Source of the DNA: Hominenteromicrobium mulieris
GTDB lineage: Bacteria > Bacillota > Clostridia > Oscillospirales > Acutalibacteraceae
DNA: 17,793 nt
Strand: one strand, 5' to 3'
NCBI RefSeq assembly: GCF_020687165.1
Contig: NZ_JAJEQC010000021.1
A program made the position numbers and the translations under genes. Shown here piece after piece: positions 1 to 7,562 of this stretch. The stretch's first letter is position 1. Every line of letters starts with the position of its first letter. Below the pieces are notes generated by a model. That model did no database searches, was not told where the DNA came from, and saw only the letters and a program-made list of their open reading frames with translations.

Positions 1-100
1 TTCACAGACAGCAAGCCTTTCGGCTGCTTGAACAATTCTTACTTCAGAATATTGTCTAACTTTTTGGGGGCACTTCATATGCCTGCGGGAGATCTTTTTG
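1..100. mobile_element. possible tail of an insertion sequence (low confidence)
   Basis: This stretch has no convincing gene. The text around 51-77, reading tgtctaactttttgggggc then acttca, resembles the 3' non-coding end often seen after IS3/IS150-type transposase genes in Clostridia, and one plus-strand frame stops at the taa inside it. No transposase sequence and no clear terminal inverted repeat are visible, because the window begins here. It could equally be ordinary spacer downstream of the tRNA terminator. The call rests on remembered resemblance only. Confidence 0.27.
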
Positions 101-127
101 CTATAAAAACCAAGCTAAATGTAAAAT

Positions 128-160
128 AAAAGACCTATCGGAATTCCCGATAGGTCTTTT
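128..160 (-). terminator. Rho-independent terminator of tRNA-Leu
   Basis: A near-perfect inverted repeat (AAAGACCTATCGG against its complement, with an AATTC loop) begins 4 bases past the tRNA 3' CCA. On the minus strand it is followed by a T-rich run (TTTTATTTT). This is a classic intrinsic terminator and implies that the tRNA is a single-gene transcript. Confidence 0.85.
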
Positions 161-164
161 GGCG

Positions 165-248
165 TGGTGCGCGAGACGGGACTTGAACCCGTACGTCATA
201 AACACACGCCCCTCAAACGTGCCTGTCTGCCAATTCCAGCACTCGCGC
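165..248 (-). tRNA. tRNA-Leu (anticodon GAG)
   Basis: Read on the minus strand this is a complete class II tRNA. It has a 7-bp acceptor stem (GCGCGAG with CTCGCGC), a discriminator A and an encoded CCA. The anticodon stem CACGT/GCGTG encloses the loop TTGAGGG, so the anticodon is GAG, reading CUC and CUU leucine codons. A variable arm of about a dozen bases is followed by the T-arm with GGTTCAAGTCC. The length of 84 nt and the long variable region fit leucine. A perfect consensus promoter lies just upstream and an intrinsic terminator just downstream, so the gene is monocistronic. Confidence 0.96.
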
Positions 249-260
249 TCAACAAGTGAT

Positions 261-289
261 ATTATAGCAACAAACAGGCAAATTGTCAA
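261..289 (-). promoter_or_regulatory. sigma-A consensus promoter of tRNA-Leu
   Basis: On the minus strand TTGACA (284-289) is followed after exactly 17 bases by TATAAT (261-266), a perfect match to the housekeeping consensus. The expected transcription start is near 254, leaving a leader of only a few bases before the mature 5' end at 248. This strength is typical of stable-RNA genes. Confidence 0.92.
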
Positions 290-316
290 GACTATTTTAA
301 AAGAAACTTGAATTTT

Positions 317-343
317 TGTAAAAAACCGGATTTGCGTCGGTTT
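317..343 (-). terminator. probable terminator of the GH3-esterase operon
   Basis: AAACCG (323-328) and CGGTTT (338-343) form a short 6-bp stem that overlaps the esterase stop codon. On the minus strand a run of six T follows. The stem is weak, but the position at the gene end and the T-run support a terminator that separates the operon from the tRNA promoter. Confidence 0.5.
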
Positions 344-1670
344 AATCCTCAACGATGATGGCGTTTTCTTCTTTGACTTCTTCCGCAAGCAGCATGCGCA
401 CGGGGTGCTCGGCAGTATACGGTTGCCATGTGGGCAAGCCCTCCCCATTCGGGTCGCCAGTCTTTGCGAAGTTTGCCCAGTAGGAGGACATTGCAGCTTC
501 AAGCGTATAGTCGCACGGTTCCCACGGGCGCCAGCATCTGTTCATCGTGTGGAAAACATACCACAGCTCGGACGAATGGAACGCACCTGCGTTGTCGCCC
601 GGCAACTGACGGTTGAAGAAATAGATGTAGCTCGGGCATCTGCCGAGTTTATTCTGGTTCTTCGCCCAGCGCACGGCGCTCTTTTCGAGAATTCTATCGC
701 CCGCTGCGATGTCGCCGCCGGTGCAGCCGATCATGTAATCGATGTCGTGCACATTGCCGGAAAGCGCCACTTCGTCTACGGAAGCCTTCAGCAGCACGTT
801 ATCAACAACGGGCTGCCACGCAAGACCGCTTGGGGACTGGATGGTATACTGCACCTCGGCGATTTTTTCCGCCAGGACAGCACGCATCTCTTCGATGTTT
901 TTCGCGCCGAGCTTTTCCATCAGCTCTTTGGAGGACTTCACGCGCATTTCAATGGAAATGTCGTGCGAAAGGCCACCAAGGCCGCCTGCGCTCTGCAAAA
1001 CGGCACGCTTAATCTTGCCGCGCGTCAAATCGGACGAAATAAGCGTCTGCACGCTCATGCAGCCTGCAGACTGGCCTGCTGCCGTGATGCAGTCCGGGTC
1101 TCCACCGAACGCCGCAATGTTCTCGTATACCCAGTCGATTGCTGCAACCTGGTCATAAATACCGTAGTTGCCACTGATGCCCTCGGGGTTTTCGGCATCG
1201 AGCTCCGGGTGCGCAAAGAAGCCGAGTGCGCCGACACGGTAGTTGATGGAGACAAACACTACGCCGTTTCTCGCAAACTGCTCGCCGTCGAACTCCTTTT
1301 CCGCGCCGCTGCCGTGCGTAAACGCACCGCCGTGAATCCAGAAGAACACGGGCAACTTATCGCCCGGCTGCGCAGATGCAGGCGTCCAGATGTTCAGATA
1401 CAGGCAGTCTTCGCTCCGCTTTAGGTTTTCATCACTGTAAAACTCCTTGCCGTAGAGGCCCATTTTGGACAGGTCAGCCTGCGGTGCTTTAGCGGAGAAC
1501 TCCAGTGCGGGGCGCACACCCTCCCATTTTGCGTGCGGTTGCGGACGCTTCCAGCGCAGCTCGCCGACCGGCGGTGCAGCATACGGCACGCCCTTGAAGA
1601 TCACACTTTGTTTATCATCGGAAAACGCACCTTCGAGTGCGCCTTCTTTGACGGTTACGATCGTATTCAT
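342..1670 (-). CDS. type-B carboxylesterase (para-nitrobenzyl esterase family)
   Basis: The 442-residue protein is an alpha/beta hydrolase of the carboxylesterase type-B family, hydrolysing carboxylic esters; the natural substrate cannot be told from sequence. Visible family signatures are FKGVPYAAPPVGELRW near residues 25-40, SEDCLYLNIW at 86-95, the oxyanion-hole HGGAF at 113-117, the nucleophile in GQSAG (Ser201; most relatives have GESAG), and a catalytic His in AFHSSELW (His365). Asp320 in CTGGD is the likeliest acid, where relatives often have Glu or Asp. It is shorter than the usual 480-550 residues, mainly between the acid and the His. There is no signal peptide, so it is cytoplasmic. 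The start is supported by GGGAGGAAGT (1675-1684). It lies 82 bases after the GH3 gene on the same strand with no strong terminator between, suggesting one operon acting on acylated glycans or glycosides (inference). Confidence 0.92.
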   Translation of the reverse strand: MNTIVTVKEGALEGAFSDDKQSVIFKGVPYAAPPVGELRWKRPQPHAKWEGVRPALEFSAKAPQADLSKMGLYGKEFYSDENLKRSEDCLYLNIWTPASAQPGDKLPVFFWIHGGAFTHGSGAEKEFDGEQFARNGVVFVSINYRVGALGFFAHPELDAENPEGISGNYGIYDQVAAIDWVYENIAAFGGDPDCITAAGQSAGCMSVQTLISSDLTRGKIKRAVLQSAGGLGGLSHDISIEMRVKSSKELMEKLGAKNIEEMRAVLAEKIAEVQYTIQSPSGLAWQPVVDNVLLKASVDEVALSGNVHDIDYMIGCTGGDIAAGDRILEKSAVRWAKNQNKLGRCPSYIYFFNRQLPGDNAGAFHSSELWYVFHTMNRCWRPWEPCDYTLEAAMSSYWANFAKTGDPNGEGLPTWQPYTAEHPVRMLLAEEVKEENAIIVED

Positions 1671-1752
1671 TGAAACTTCCTCCCAGGAATAAAATTCACG
1701 GCAACGCCGCGGATAAATTTCTGCGGTGCTGTCGGTGGTTTATAAATTTAAT

Positions 1753-3999
1753 TTATGCGTTAAGCTGCTTCAGGAGCATCTCACCTGCGCCGGCGGGCAC
1801 ACTGTCGCCGCCAAACGATAACAGCGCACGCAGCGGCATTTCCGCCATCATACGCGCCATGGCCTCGCCCATGCCGATGTCGTCCGCATCTGCCTGTGCA
1901 AGCGGGTTCTGTGCCATCATCTTGCCGAGAATCTCGCGGCCGACGGGACTTTCCATAATCTCTTCAATCGTGGAATTCATTGTGTAGACGCGCTTAATTT
2001 GCGTAGTAGAGGTGACGTTCACCGTCGCGGTGCAGGCGATGTCGCGGCTGGATTTTGCCGCCATGATCGTGTAGTCGCCGGACTCAACGTACCAGTCGGA
2101 AATATCGGTGCGGTAATACGCGAACGCACGCTTTGCGAGCGTAAAGGTGACGGTCTTCTCCTCGCCCGGCTCGAGTTCGATCTTTTCAAAACCGCGCAGC
2201 TCTTTTACGGGACGAATGGTGCGGCTTTCCGGCATGCCGACGTACAGCTGCACGACCTCTTTGCCCTTCACCTTGCCGGTGTTGCGGACGTTGACGGAGA
2301 CGGTCAGCGTATCGGTATCATTCATCTTGGACTTATCAAGCGTTAAATTGCTATATTCAAATGTCGTATAGCTGAGGCCGTAGCCGAACGGGAACAACAC
2401 ATCCATGTTCTTTTTGTCGTAGTAGCGGTAACCGACAAATACACCCTCGCGATACTCGGTCTTATTCTGCTCATCGCCGAAGAAATAGAGGTACGAGGGG
2501 TTATCCTCCAGACGGCGCGGGAACGTTTCCGCGAGTTTGCCGGAAGGGTTCACATCGCCGAACAGCAGGTCGAGCGTCGCGGTGCCGACGGCTTCACCGC
2601 CGAGGTATGCGTACAGCACGCCGCGCACGTCATCAATCCACGGCATGGTGATACAACCACCACACATGACGACGACGACGGTGTTTTTCTGCACTTCGGA
2701 AACAGCTTTGACGAGTGCTTCGTGGTTTTTCGGCATCGAAAGCGTGCGGCGATCCATGCCCTCGGACTCCATGGCGTCCGTGATGCCGACGAACACAACG
2801 GCGACATCGGCGTTCTTTGCAGCCTCCTGCGCTTCCTCGAGGAGCGCTTCGTCGGACTCTGTGGTGTTCGTATCGTAGCCGGGCGCGTAGGTGACATCGA
2901 GTCCCTTTGCAGCCTCGAGCGCGCTTGTGACCTTATAGGAGTTCACATGCGAGCTGCCGCCGCCCTGAAAACGCGGAGTCTCCGCAAACTTGCCGATGAA
3001 CGCAAGTTTCTGGCTGCGCTTTAATGGCAGAATACCATCATTTTTGAGCAAAACCATGGACTCATCTGCAATCTTGCGCGCTTCTTCGTGGTCGGCTTCA
3101 AAATCAATCTTCGTTTCGGACTGCTTATTTTCGGTGTATTTGAGAACGATGTTCAAAATGCGCTCCACGGCGGTATCGAGCACCTTGATATCGAGCGTGC
3201 CGTTGTTGACTGCGTCAACGATCTGCTTGTCGTTTGCGGCGTTTTTGCCGGGCATTTCAAGCTCCATGCCGGCTTCAAGGCACTTTACGCGGTCTGCGGT
3301 GGTCGCGCCCCAGTCGCTCATTACGTAGCCGTCAAAGCCCCACTCGTCGCGGAGAATATCGGTCAGCAAGCGCTTGTTTTCAGCGGCGAACGTACCGTTG
3401 ATGCGGTTATACGAGCACATAATCGTCCACGGCTTCGAGTCCTTTACGGCAGTCTCAAACGCAGAAAGGTAAATTTCGCGCAGGGTGCGTTCATCAACGA
3501 CGCTGTCGCTGGACATGCGGTTGTATTCCTGACTGTTGGCGGCGAAATGCTTCACGCTGACGCCGACATTCTGGCTCTGCACGCCGTTTATGTAGTTTTT
3601 GGCAAGCTCGCCGGTGAGGTACGGGTCTTCGGAAAGATACTCAAAGTTGCGGCCACCGAGCGGAGAACGCTTGATGTTGATGGCCGGGCCGAGCAGAACA
3701 GAAAGGTCCTCCGCCTGGCAGGCGTGGCCAAGCACTTCACCGGAGCGGCGGAACAGCTCGCGGTCGAATGAGCACGCCATGCAGGAGCCTGTGGGGTAGC
3801 TGGTGGCGGGCACGCTGGCGTTGAGGCCGAGGTGATCGGCGGCGTCAGACTGCTTACGGATGCCGCACGGGCCGTCCGAGACCATGACGGATTCAATGCC
3901 GAGGCGCTGCGGAGTATCGAGATGCCAGAAGTCTTTACCGGAGCAAAGCGCGGCTTTCTCTTCCAGTGTCATTTGAGAAATGATCGATTTCACATCCAT
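1753..3999 (-). CDS. glycoside hydrolase family 3 beta-glucosidase
   Basis: This is a 748-residue GH3 enzyme that would hydrolyse terminal beta-linked glucose or a related sugar with retention of configuration. The N-terminal TIM barrel holds SDGPCGIR (about 41-48), LLGPAINIKRSPLGGRNFEY, KHF (about 150-152) and the nucleophile Asp in VMSDWG (about Asp229). The second alpha/beta domain starts near MVLLKNDGILPLK and contains SEGMDR (Glu about 413), the probable acid/base. A fibronectin-III-like domain (VRNTGKVKGKEVVQLYVG through LEPGEEKTVTF) and an acidic helical tail complete it. There is no signal peptide, so it acts on imported oligosaccharides. The frame is open to an ATG at 4059, but the ATG at 3999 is preferred: it has AGGAG at 4008-4012, the family N-terminus begins there, and the longer version would overlap the promoter. 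First gene of an operon with the esterase. Confidence 0.95.
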   Translation of the reverse strand: MDVKSIISQMTLEEKAALCSGKDFWHLDTPQRLGIESVMVSDGPCGIRKQSDAADHLGLNASVPATSYPTGSCMACSFDRELFRRSGEVLGHACQAEDLSVLLGPAINIKRSPLGGRNFEYLSEDPYLTGELAKNYINGVQSQNVGVSVKHFAANSQEYNRMSSDSVVDERTLREIYLSAFETAVKDSKPWTIMCSYNRINGTFAAENKRLLTDILRDEWGFDGYVMSDWGATTADRVKCLEAGMELEMPGKNAANDKQIVDAVNNGTLDIKVLDTAVERILNIVLKYTENKQSETKIDFEADHEEARKIADESMVLLKNDGILPLKRSQKLAFIGKFAETPRFQGGGSSHVNSYKVTSALEAAKGLDVTYAPGYDTNTTESDEALLEEAQEAAKNADVAVVFVGITDAMESEGMDRRTLSMPKNHEALVKAVSEVQKNTVVVVMCGGCITMPWIDDVRGVLYAYLGGEAVGTATLDLLFGDVNPSGKLAETFPRRLEDNPSYLYFFGDEQNKTEYREGVFVGYRYYDKKNMDVLFPFGYGLSYTTFEYSNLTLDKSKMNDTDTLTVSVNVRNTGKVKGKEVVQLYVGMPESRTIRPVKELRGFEKIELEPGEEKTVTFTLAKRAFAYYRTDISDWYVESGDYTIMAAKSSRDIACTATVNVTSTTQIKRVYTMNSTIEEIMESPVGREILGKMMAQNPLAQADADDIGMGEAMARMMAEMPLRALLSFGGDSVPAGAGEMLLKQLNA

Positions 4000-4029
4000 A
4001 CAAACAACTCCTATGACTGATTTGAGTTC

Positions 4030-4058
4030 AGTATAGCACACTTTCGCGAAAATTTCCA
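4030..4058 (-). promoter_or_regulatory. probable promoter of the GH3 operon, with palindromic operator candidate
   Basis: On the minus strand TATACT (4030-4035) lies 17 bases downstream of TGGAAA (4053-4058, 4 of 6 to the -35 consensus). The perfect palindrome TTTCGCGAAA (4042-4051) sits inside the spacer, where a bound repressor would block RNA polymerase. The start would be near 4023, giving a short leader that contains AGGAG and the ATG at 3999. No experimental support; the operator role is inference. Confidence 0.5.
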
Positions 4059-4105
4059 TAGATAATTCAGAAATTTTGTTGACTTTATTGGTAGAAAGAT
4101 ATTAT

Positions 4106-4133
4106 AAAAGCCGATACGATTACATCGGCTTTT
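4106..4133 (-). terminator. terminator of the queH-amidohydrolase operon
   Basis: A 9-10 bp perfect stem (AAAGCCGAT with ATCGGCTTT, 8-base loop) starts 2 bases past the amidohydrolase stop codon and is followed on the minus strand by TTTTATAAT. It separates this operon from the GH3 promoter about 50 bases further on. Confidence 0.75.
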
Positions 4134-4135
4134 CA

Positions 4136-4945
4136 TCACAATTTGAATAGTTTTTCAAAATTATCATAAAGCATTTTCCGGTTCTCTTCCTCCCCGTAGC
4201 CGAGTGCGAAAAAGCGTTCAAGCTCCTTTTTGTGCGTCCACATGGGGAAATCCGTGCCGAACATGACTTTATCCATACCGAAATGTTCAATGCTCCTTCT
4301 TGCTTCGTCCGGGTTCAACACAAACAGCGAGCTGCTGGTATCGACCCACACGTTCGCGCCTTTTAGGCACGCTTTGGCTTCATCCCAGCGCTGGTAACCG
4401 CCGAGATGCGCGGCGATGCACTTTAATTCCGGCAGCTTTTCGAGCACATTTGCAAGCTTCTTCGGCGCAGAGAGCTCGCTTCTGGCGTCACCCATGTGAA
4501 ATAAAATCGGCAAATCGCGCGCCATGCAGGCTTTGTAGACCGGCAGCATTTTTTCGTCATCGATGGCAAAGCCTTGAAAATCCGAGTGCAGCTTGATGCC
4601 GTGCAGGCCGAGCGCCTGAATTTCATTGAGCTCTTTTTCGACGTCCTCAATGTCCCGGTGCCATGCGCCAAGGCCGACGAACTTCGGGTATTTTTCGCAT
4701 TTGGCCGCGATGAAACGATTGATGGAGCCAACCTGCTCCACTTTTGTCGCAACGGAGCAGACGAGAAATTTATCGAATCCTACGGCGGTGCCCTCTTCGT
4801 TTAAAACGTGCGGCAGGCCGACCTCCGCCATGGGAAGATCATAAAAACGGCCAACGTTTTCGGTCGCCTTTTCCGCTATCTTGCCGGGATAAATGTGGGC
4901 GTGCGCGTCGGCGGCACGGTACAAAACGCCGTTATGCTTCACCAT
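4136..4945 (-). CDS. metal-dependent amidohydrolase (amidohydrolase-2 / ACMSD-like TIM barrel)
   Basis: The 269-residue protein belongs to the amidohydrolase-2 group of metal-dependent hydrolases and decarboxylases; the substrate is unknown. It shows the N-terminal metal motif DAHAHIYP (His15, His17), GIKLHSDFQG (about 116-125), ILFHMGD (His150), AAHLGGYQRW (His180) and FGTDFPMW (Asp232), the expected order of metal ligands along the barrel. The open frame extends upstream to 5116, but that part is a shadow of queH and is rich in Arg and Lys; the start at 4945 has GGGAGG at 4955-4960. It overlaps the end of queH by 14 bases, which points to translational coupling. No signal peptide. A link to queuosine metabolism is suggested only by the overlap. 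Confidence 0.87.
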   Translation of the reverse strand: MVKHNGVLYRAADAHAHIYPGKIAEKATENVGRFYDLPMAEVGLPHVLNEEGTAVGFDKFLVCSVATKVEQVGSINRFIAAKCEKYPKFVGLGAWHRDIEDVEKELNEIQALGLHGIKLHSDFQGFAIDDEKMLPVYKACMARDLPILFHMGDARSELSAPKKLANVLEKLPELKCIAAHLGGYQRWDEAKACLKGANVWVDTSSSLFVLNPDEARRSIEHFGMDKVMFGTDFPMWTHKKELERFFALGYGEEENRKMLYDNFEKLFKL

Positions 4946-5573
4946 GCGCCTTCGCCTCCCTTTCTTTTTTCGAGAACACACAGCCACAGAAATCCTGCCG
5001 ATATAGGTTATAGTCTGCCGAAAGCTGAATGGAGCGCTTATAGCCCTCCTGTTTTTTGAAATCGGACGGCAAGTGCGGCACGCCGTATTCTTCTGCAAGC
5101 GCTTCGCCGATCTCATTTAGCTTCTGCGCGTTTTTCAGCGGGCTGATGGACAGCGTTGTCGTGAAAAAATCAAAATGATGCTCTGCGGCATACTTTGCCG
5201 CTGCTTCCATACGCAGCTTGTAGCACGCAAAACAGCGCTCGCCGCCCTCCGGGATGTGCTCAAGCCCGCGCACGGCGGTGAAGAATTCTTCCGGCACGTA
5301 AGGCAGATCAACAAGCGCTACTTCCTTGGTGCATGGCATTTCGGAGATAAGCCGCTTTAACTCTGCTTCCCTTTTTTGATACTCCGCCTCCGGATAAATA
5401 TTGGGATTATAAAACAGCACGGTAATTTTAAAATGCGCTGTAAGCTTCTCCAAAACGGCGCTGGAGCACGGCGCACAGCACGCGTGCAAGAGCAAAGTCG
5501 GCCGCTTTTCCTCGTGCGTAAAGGTTTCGATGAGTGTATTCAGTTCTTTTGCGTAGTTTCTTTTATTAGCCAT
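4932..5573 (-). CDS. queH: epoxyqueuosine reductase QueH
   Basis: The 213-residue protein matches QueH (former DUF208), which reduces epoxyqueuosine to queuosine at the wobble position of tRNAs with GUN anticodons. It is the non-homologous counterpart of the cobalamin-dependent QueG. Family signatures are LLHACCAPCSSAVLEKL with Cys32, Cys33 and Cys36, the FYNPNIYPEAEYQKR segment, RCFACYKLRMEAAA with Cys114 and Cys117, FFTTTLSISPLKN, and a C-terminal QDFCGCVFS pair. The cysteines serve the iron-sulfur and iron site of the family. The ATG at 5573 has only a weak ribosome site, but there is no better start upstream and the signature begins about 25 residues in. Its 3' end overlaps the amidohydrolase start. 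Confidence 0.93.
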   Translation of the reverse strand: MANKRNYAKELNTLIETFTHEEKRPTLLLHACCAPCSSAVLEKLTAHFKITVLFYNPNIYPEAEYQKREAELKRLISEMPCTKEVALVDLPYVPEEFFTAVRGLEHIPEGGERCFACYKLRMEAAAKYAAEHHFDFFTTTLSISPLKNAQKLNEIGEALAEEYGVPHLPSDFKKQEGYKRSIQLSADYNLYRQDFCGCVFSKKEREAKAHGEA

Positions 5574-5612
5574 GACTTTATTTTATCACCGAAGCCCCGT
5601 TTTCGCAAGATA

Positions 5613-5642
5613 TGTATACTCTTTATCACAAATTTCTTACAA
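5613..5642 (-). promoter_or_regulatory. probable promoter of queH
   Basis: On the minus strand TTGTAA (5637-5642) is followed after 18 bases by TATACA (5613-5618). The start would be near 5606, about 33 bases before the queH ATG. It is arranged back to back with the plus-strand promoter at 5657-5685. Confidence 0.5.
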
Positions 5643-5656
5643 ATCCGCCGTGTGAA

Positions 5657-5685
5657 TTGACAATATTGCCGTTTCGCGGTAAACT
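5657..5685 (+). promoter_or_regulatory. promoter of the divergent PAP2 gene
   Basis: TTGACA (5657-5662) is followed after exactly 17 bases by TAAACT (5680-5685). The predicted start near 5692 lies after an in-frame upstream ATG at 5688, so translation should begin at 5757. Confidence 0.65.
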
Positions 5686-5756
5686 ATATGTATCAAATTG
5701 TGCTCATACGGCGCATTTCGGTGTTTGTGTGCCGTTTTACAGAAAGGTTTCGTGAC

Positions 5757-6230
5757 ATGTTTGATTTTTCTATATTGATTTCCAACCCGCTCATCAACGT
5801 CGCTGTTGTTTCGTGGTGTGCGGCACAAATCTTAAAGACCAGCATCCATCTTTTTAAACACGGCGAATTTAAGAAAGAGCGTCTCTCCGGCGCAGGCGGC
5901 ATGCCAAGCTCCCACTCGGCGGTAACGTGCTCGGTGCTGCTGACCTCTTACCTTATCTACGGCTTTTCCTCCCCGATCTTCGCCATGGCGTTCGTGCTGG
6001 CACTCATCGTCATGTACGACGCGACCGGCGTGCGCTGGGCGGCGGGTCTGCACGCAAAAGCCATCAACTACATTGTGGAATATTTAGGCGATGAGAACAC
6101 CAAGGACAAAGACCAACTGAAAGAAATGATCCCGAAGCTGAACGAATCGCTTGGCCATCGCATGATCGAGGTGGTGTGCGGCGCGCTGCTCGGATTTGCG
6201 ATCTCGCTCATCGGGTACTTCTGCTTCTAA
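5757..6230 (+). CDS. divergent PAP2 family membrane protein (YuiD-like, DUF212)
   Basis: The 157-residue protein matches the divergent PAP2 / YuiD family in length and motifs: GGMPSSHSA at 47-55 and MYDATGVRWAAG at 86-97, the two conserved segments related to the phosphatase site of PAP2 enzymes. Hydrophobic segments lie near residues 10-25, 56-90 and 137-157, so it is an integral membrane protein. The family is thought to act on a phosphorylated lipid or isoprenoid, but no reaction is firmly assigned. The frame opens at 5688; the ATG at 5757 is preferred because AGAAAGG (5741-5747) precedes it, it starts where relatives start, and the earlier ATG lies upstream of the predicted transcription start. 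Two plus-strand terminators follow. Confidence 0.9.
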   Translation: MFDFSILISNPLINVAVVSWCAAQILKTSIHLFKHGEFKKERLSGAGGMPSSHSAVTCSVLLTSYLIYGFSSPIFAMAFVLALIVMYDATGVRWAAGLHAKAINYIVEYLGDENTKDKDQLKEMIPKLNESLGHRMIEVVCGALLGFAISLIGYFCF

Positions 6231-6302
6231 AATTCAATTTGCATGAAAAAACGTTGCACGGAGCTTAGCCATGGGCTAATAAGGCAGTATTTAAGGAATT
6301 AT

Positions 6303-6340
6303 GGTGTAATCCCGATAAAGGGGGGGTTACACCTTTTCTT
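6303..6340 (+). terminator. intrinsic terminator downstream of the PAP2 gene
   Basis: GGTGTAATCCC (6303-6313) pairs with GGGGTTACACC (6323-6333) with one wobble, followed by TTTTCTTTATTT. It lies about 70 bases after the PAP2 stop and probably ends that transcript, unless it entered with the adjacent element. Confidence 0.7.
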
Positions 6341-6345
6341 TATTT

Positions 6346-6367
6346 AAGCGGATTTTTCCGCTTTTTT
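6346..6367 (+). terminator. second plus-strand terminator
   Basis: A 7-bp stem, AAGCGGA (6346-6352) with TCCGCTT (6357-6363), a TTTT loop and a T-run after it. With the preceding hairpin it forms a tandem terminator facing the decayed recombinase, close to the presumed left edge of the mobile DNA. Confidence 0.65.
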
Positions 6368-6372
6368 CTGTT

Positions 6373-7412
6373 TTACTCTTTCCATTGTATTAATAAGCTG
6401 CTGCTCTGTTGGGATGTCAAATAACCCGACTGCCGTAAAAAAATATCCACTTTAACATTATTGTGAGAATGTTTCTTCTCATCGTTGTAAAGTTCAATAC
6501 GCTCAATAAGTTTGTTTACAACGGTCGGAGTAAGCTGTTTCATCTCTGTAAATTCCATAAGCCCTTGATAGAGCATCTTCATATCAACAGTTTGCTTTTG
6601 AAGTTCAATGAGAGCTTTTTCATTTTCCTCAACCTCTGATATAAGTCGCTTTTGCTCAGCTTCGTATTCATTTGCCATACGGGAATAACGCTCATCGGAT
6701 AACTTACCGAGAGTATTATCCTCATAAATTCTTGAGAATTTGGAATAATCTGATAATCATCTTGACATTTCTCAATTTTCTTATGCACTTTGTAACTGAC
6801 TGTTGTACTCTTACCGTTTACGGTACAGCCGGTATATTGTCTGTTTTCAAGAATGTGAGCAACACTTTTGGAACTCCAACCATAAATATTGAGCGGTATA
6901 GGATTACTTGTTTTCTTGCCTACGGAATTGAAATATGCTGTCGGTGTAAGCACTTTTTCGGCTTCAAGCTGTCTGGCAATTTGTGACGGACCTTTACCCG
7001 AAATGCAAAGATTAAATATCTTTCTTACAATTTCAGCCGCAGGCTCATCTATGTACCATTGCTCCTTGTTACCTTCGATTTTCTTGTAACCGTAAGGCAC
7101 TGTTGAAGAAATCCTCATACCCTTTGAGGCTTTCATTTCATTAACGGCACGGATTTTCTTTGAAGTTTGTGCAGCATACCATTCGTTAAAAATGTTATGA
7201 AACGGCATCATTTCCGTTCCCACACCTTCTGTGGTATCAACGTTTTCTTGTATGGCTATGAAATTTACACCCAAAGTCGGATAAACAATTTCTGTGTAGT
7301 GACCGCAAAGCAAATGCTCTCTGCCGAAACGAGATAAGTCTTTTACAATTACGGTTGACACCTTACCTCCTCCAATAAGGCTTTCCATTTCCTGAAAACC
7401 GGGACGGTTAAA
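6373..7412 (-). pseudogene. large serine recombinase remnant (5' truncated, internally deleted, frameshifted)
   Basis: Two frames on the minus strand are pieces of one large serine recombinase of the Tn4451/TnpX type. The first (from about 7412 down to about 6735) starts at FNRPGFQEM and holds VKDLSRFGREHLL, the recombinase domain with VPYGYKK and the IYGWSSKSVAHIL segment. The second (about 6730 to 6373) holds EDNTLGKLSDERYSRM and the C-terminal coiled-coil and tail. Compared with the intact recombinase at 10434-12311, the first 60 or so residues, including the catalytic Ser, are missing. About 140 residues with the zinc ribbon are deleted where NSQEF runs into YEDNT, with a change of frame. 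It cannot be catalytic. Confidence 0.86.
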
Positions 7413-7515
7413 TAATGAGGTGTGATAGCGATAGCGGCAAAAAGCTAATAAAATCAATGGTTTTGCGGACAGCGGATAGACAGGGAATGTGTTAAAAACT
7501 GAATACGCACACAAG

Positions 7516-7562
7516 CGGCGTTACCTTAACCCCTTTTGGGGAGAAAGTAACGCCGTTTTTTT
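7516..7562 (+). terminator. strong hairpin with T-run at the head of the ICE operon
   Basis: CGGCGTTAC (7516-7524) pairs perfectly with GTAACGCCG (7547-7555). Inside it a second stem CCCC/GGGG closes on TTTT, and seven T follow. It is an intrinsic terminator by form. No intact plus-strand gene precedes it and the next gene begins 30 bases later with no promoter between, so it may be either the relic terminator of a lost gene or an attenuator controlling the conjugation operon. Confidence 0.75.

Noticed and set aside
101..502. Minus-strand open frame across the tRNA and the esterase end
   Set aside because: It runs through the tRNA-Leu gene and its promoter and terminator, has an Arg/Lys/Cys-rich random composition and no homologous pattern.
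405..1424. Long plus-strand open frame antisense to the esterase
   Set aside because: It is a shadow caused by the codon pattern of the esterase gene; the protein has no domain signature and the esterase on the other strand is complete.
3088..3771. Plus-strand open frame inside the GH3 gene
   Set aside because: It is antisense to conserved GH3 domains, has no ribosome site, and its composition mirrors the opposite strand.
4079..4107. Plus-strand TTGACT-17-TTATAA promoter-like pair that might drive a small RNA
   Set aside because: It would transcribe straight into the terminator hairpin at 4106-4133 and yield only about 20-30 bases. It lies in an AT-rich intergenic region, so chance is more likely.
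6373..6678. Stand-alone small coiled-coil protein gene
   Set aside because: The sequence continues upstream without an initiation site as the C-terminal part of the broken serine recombinase (EDNTLGKLSDERYSRM).
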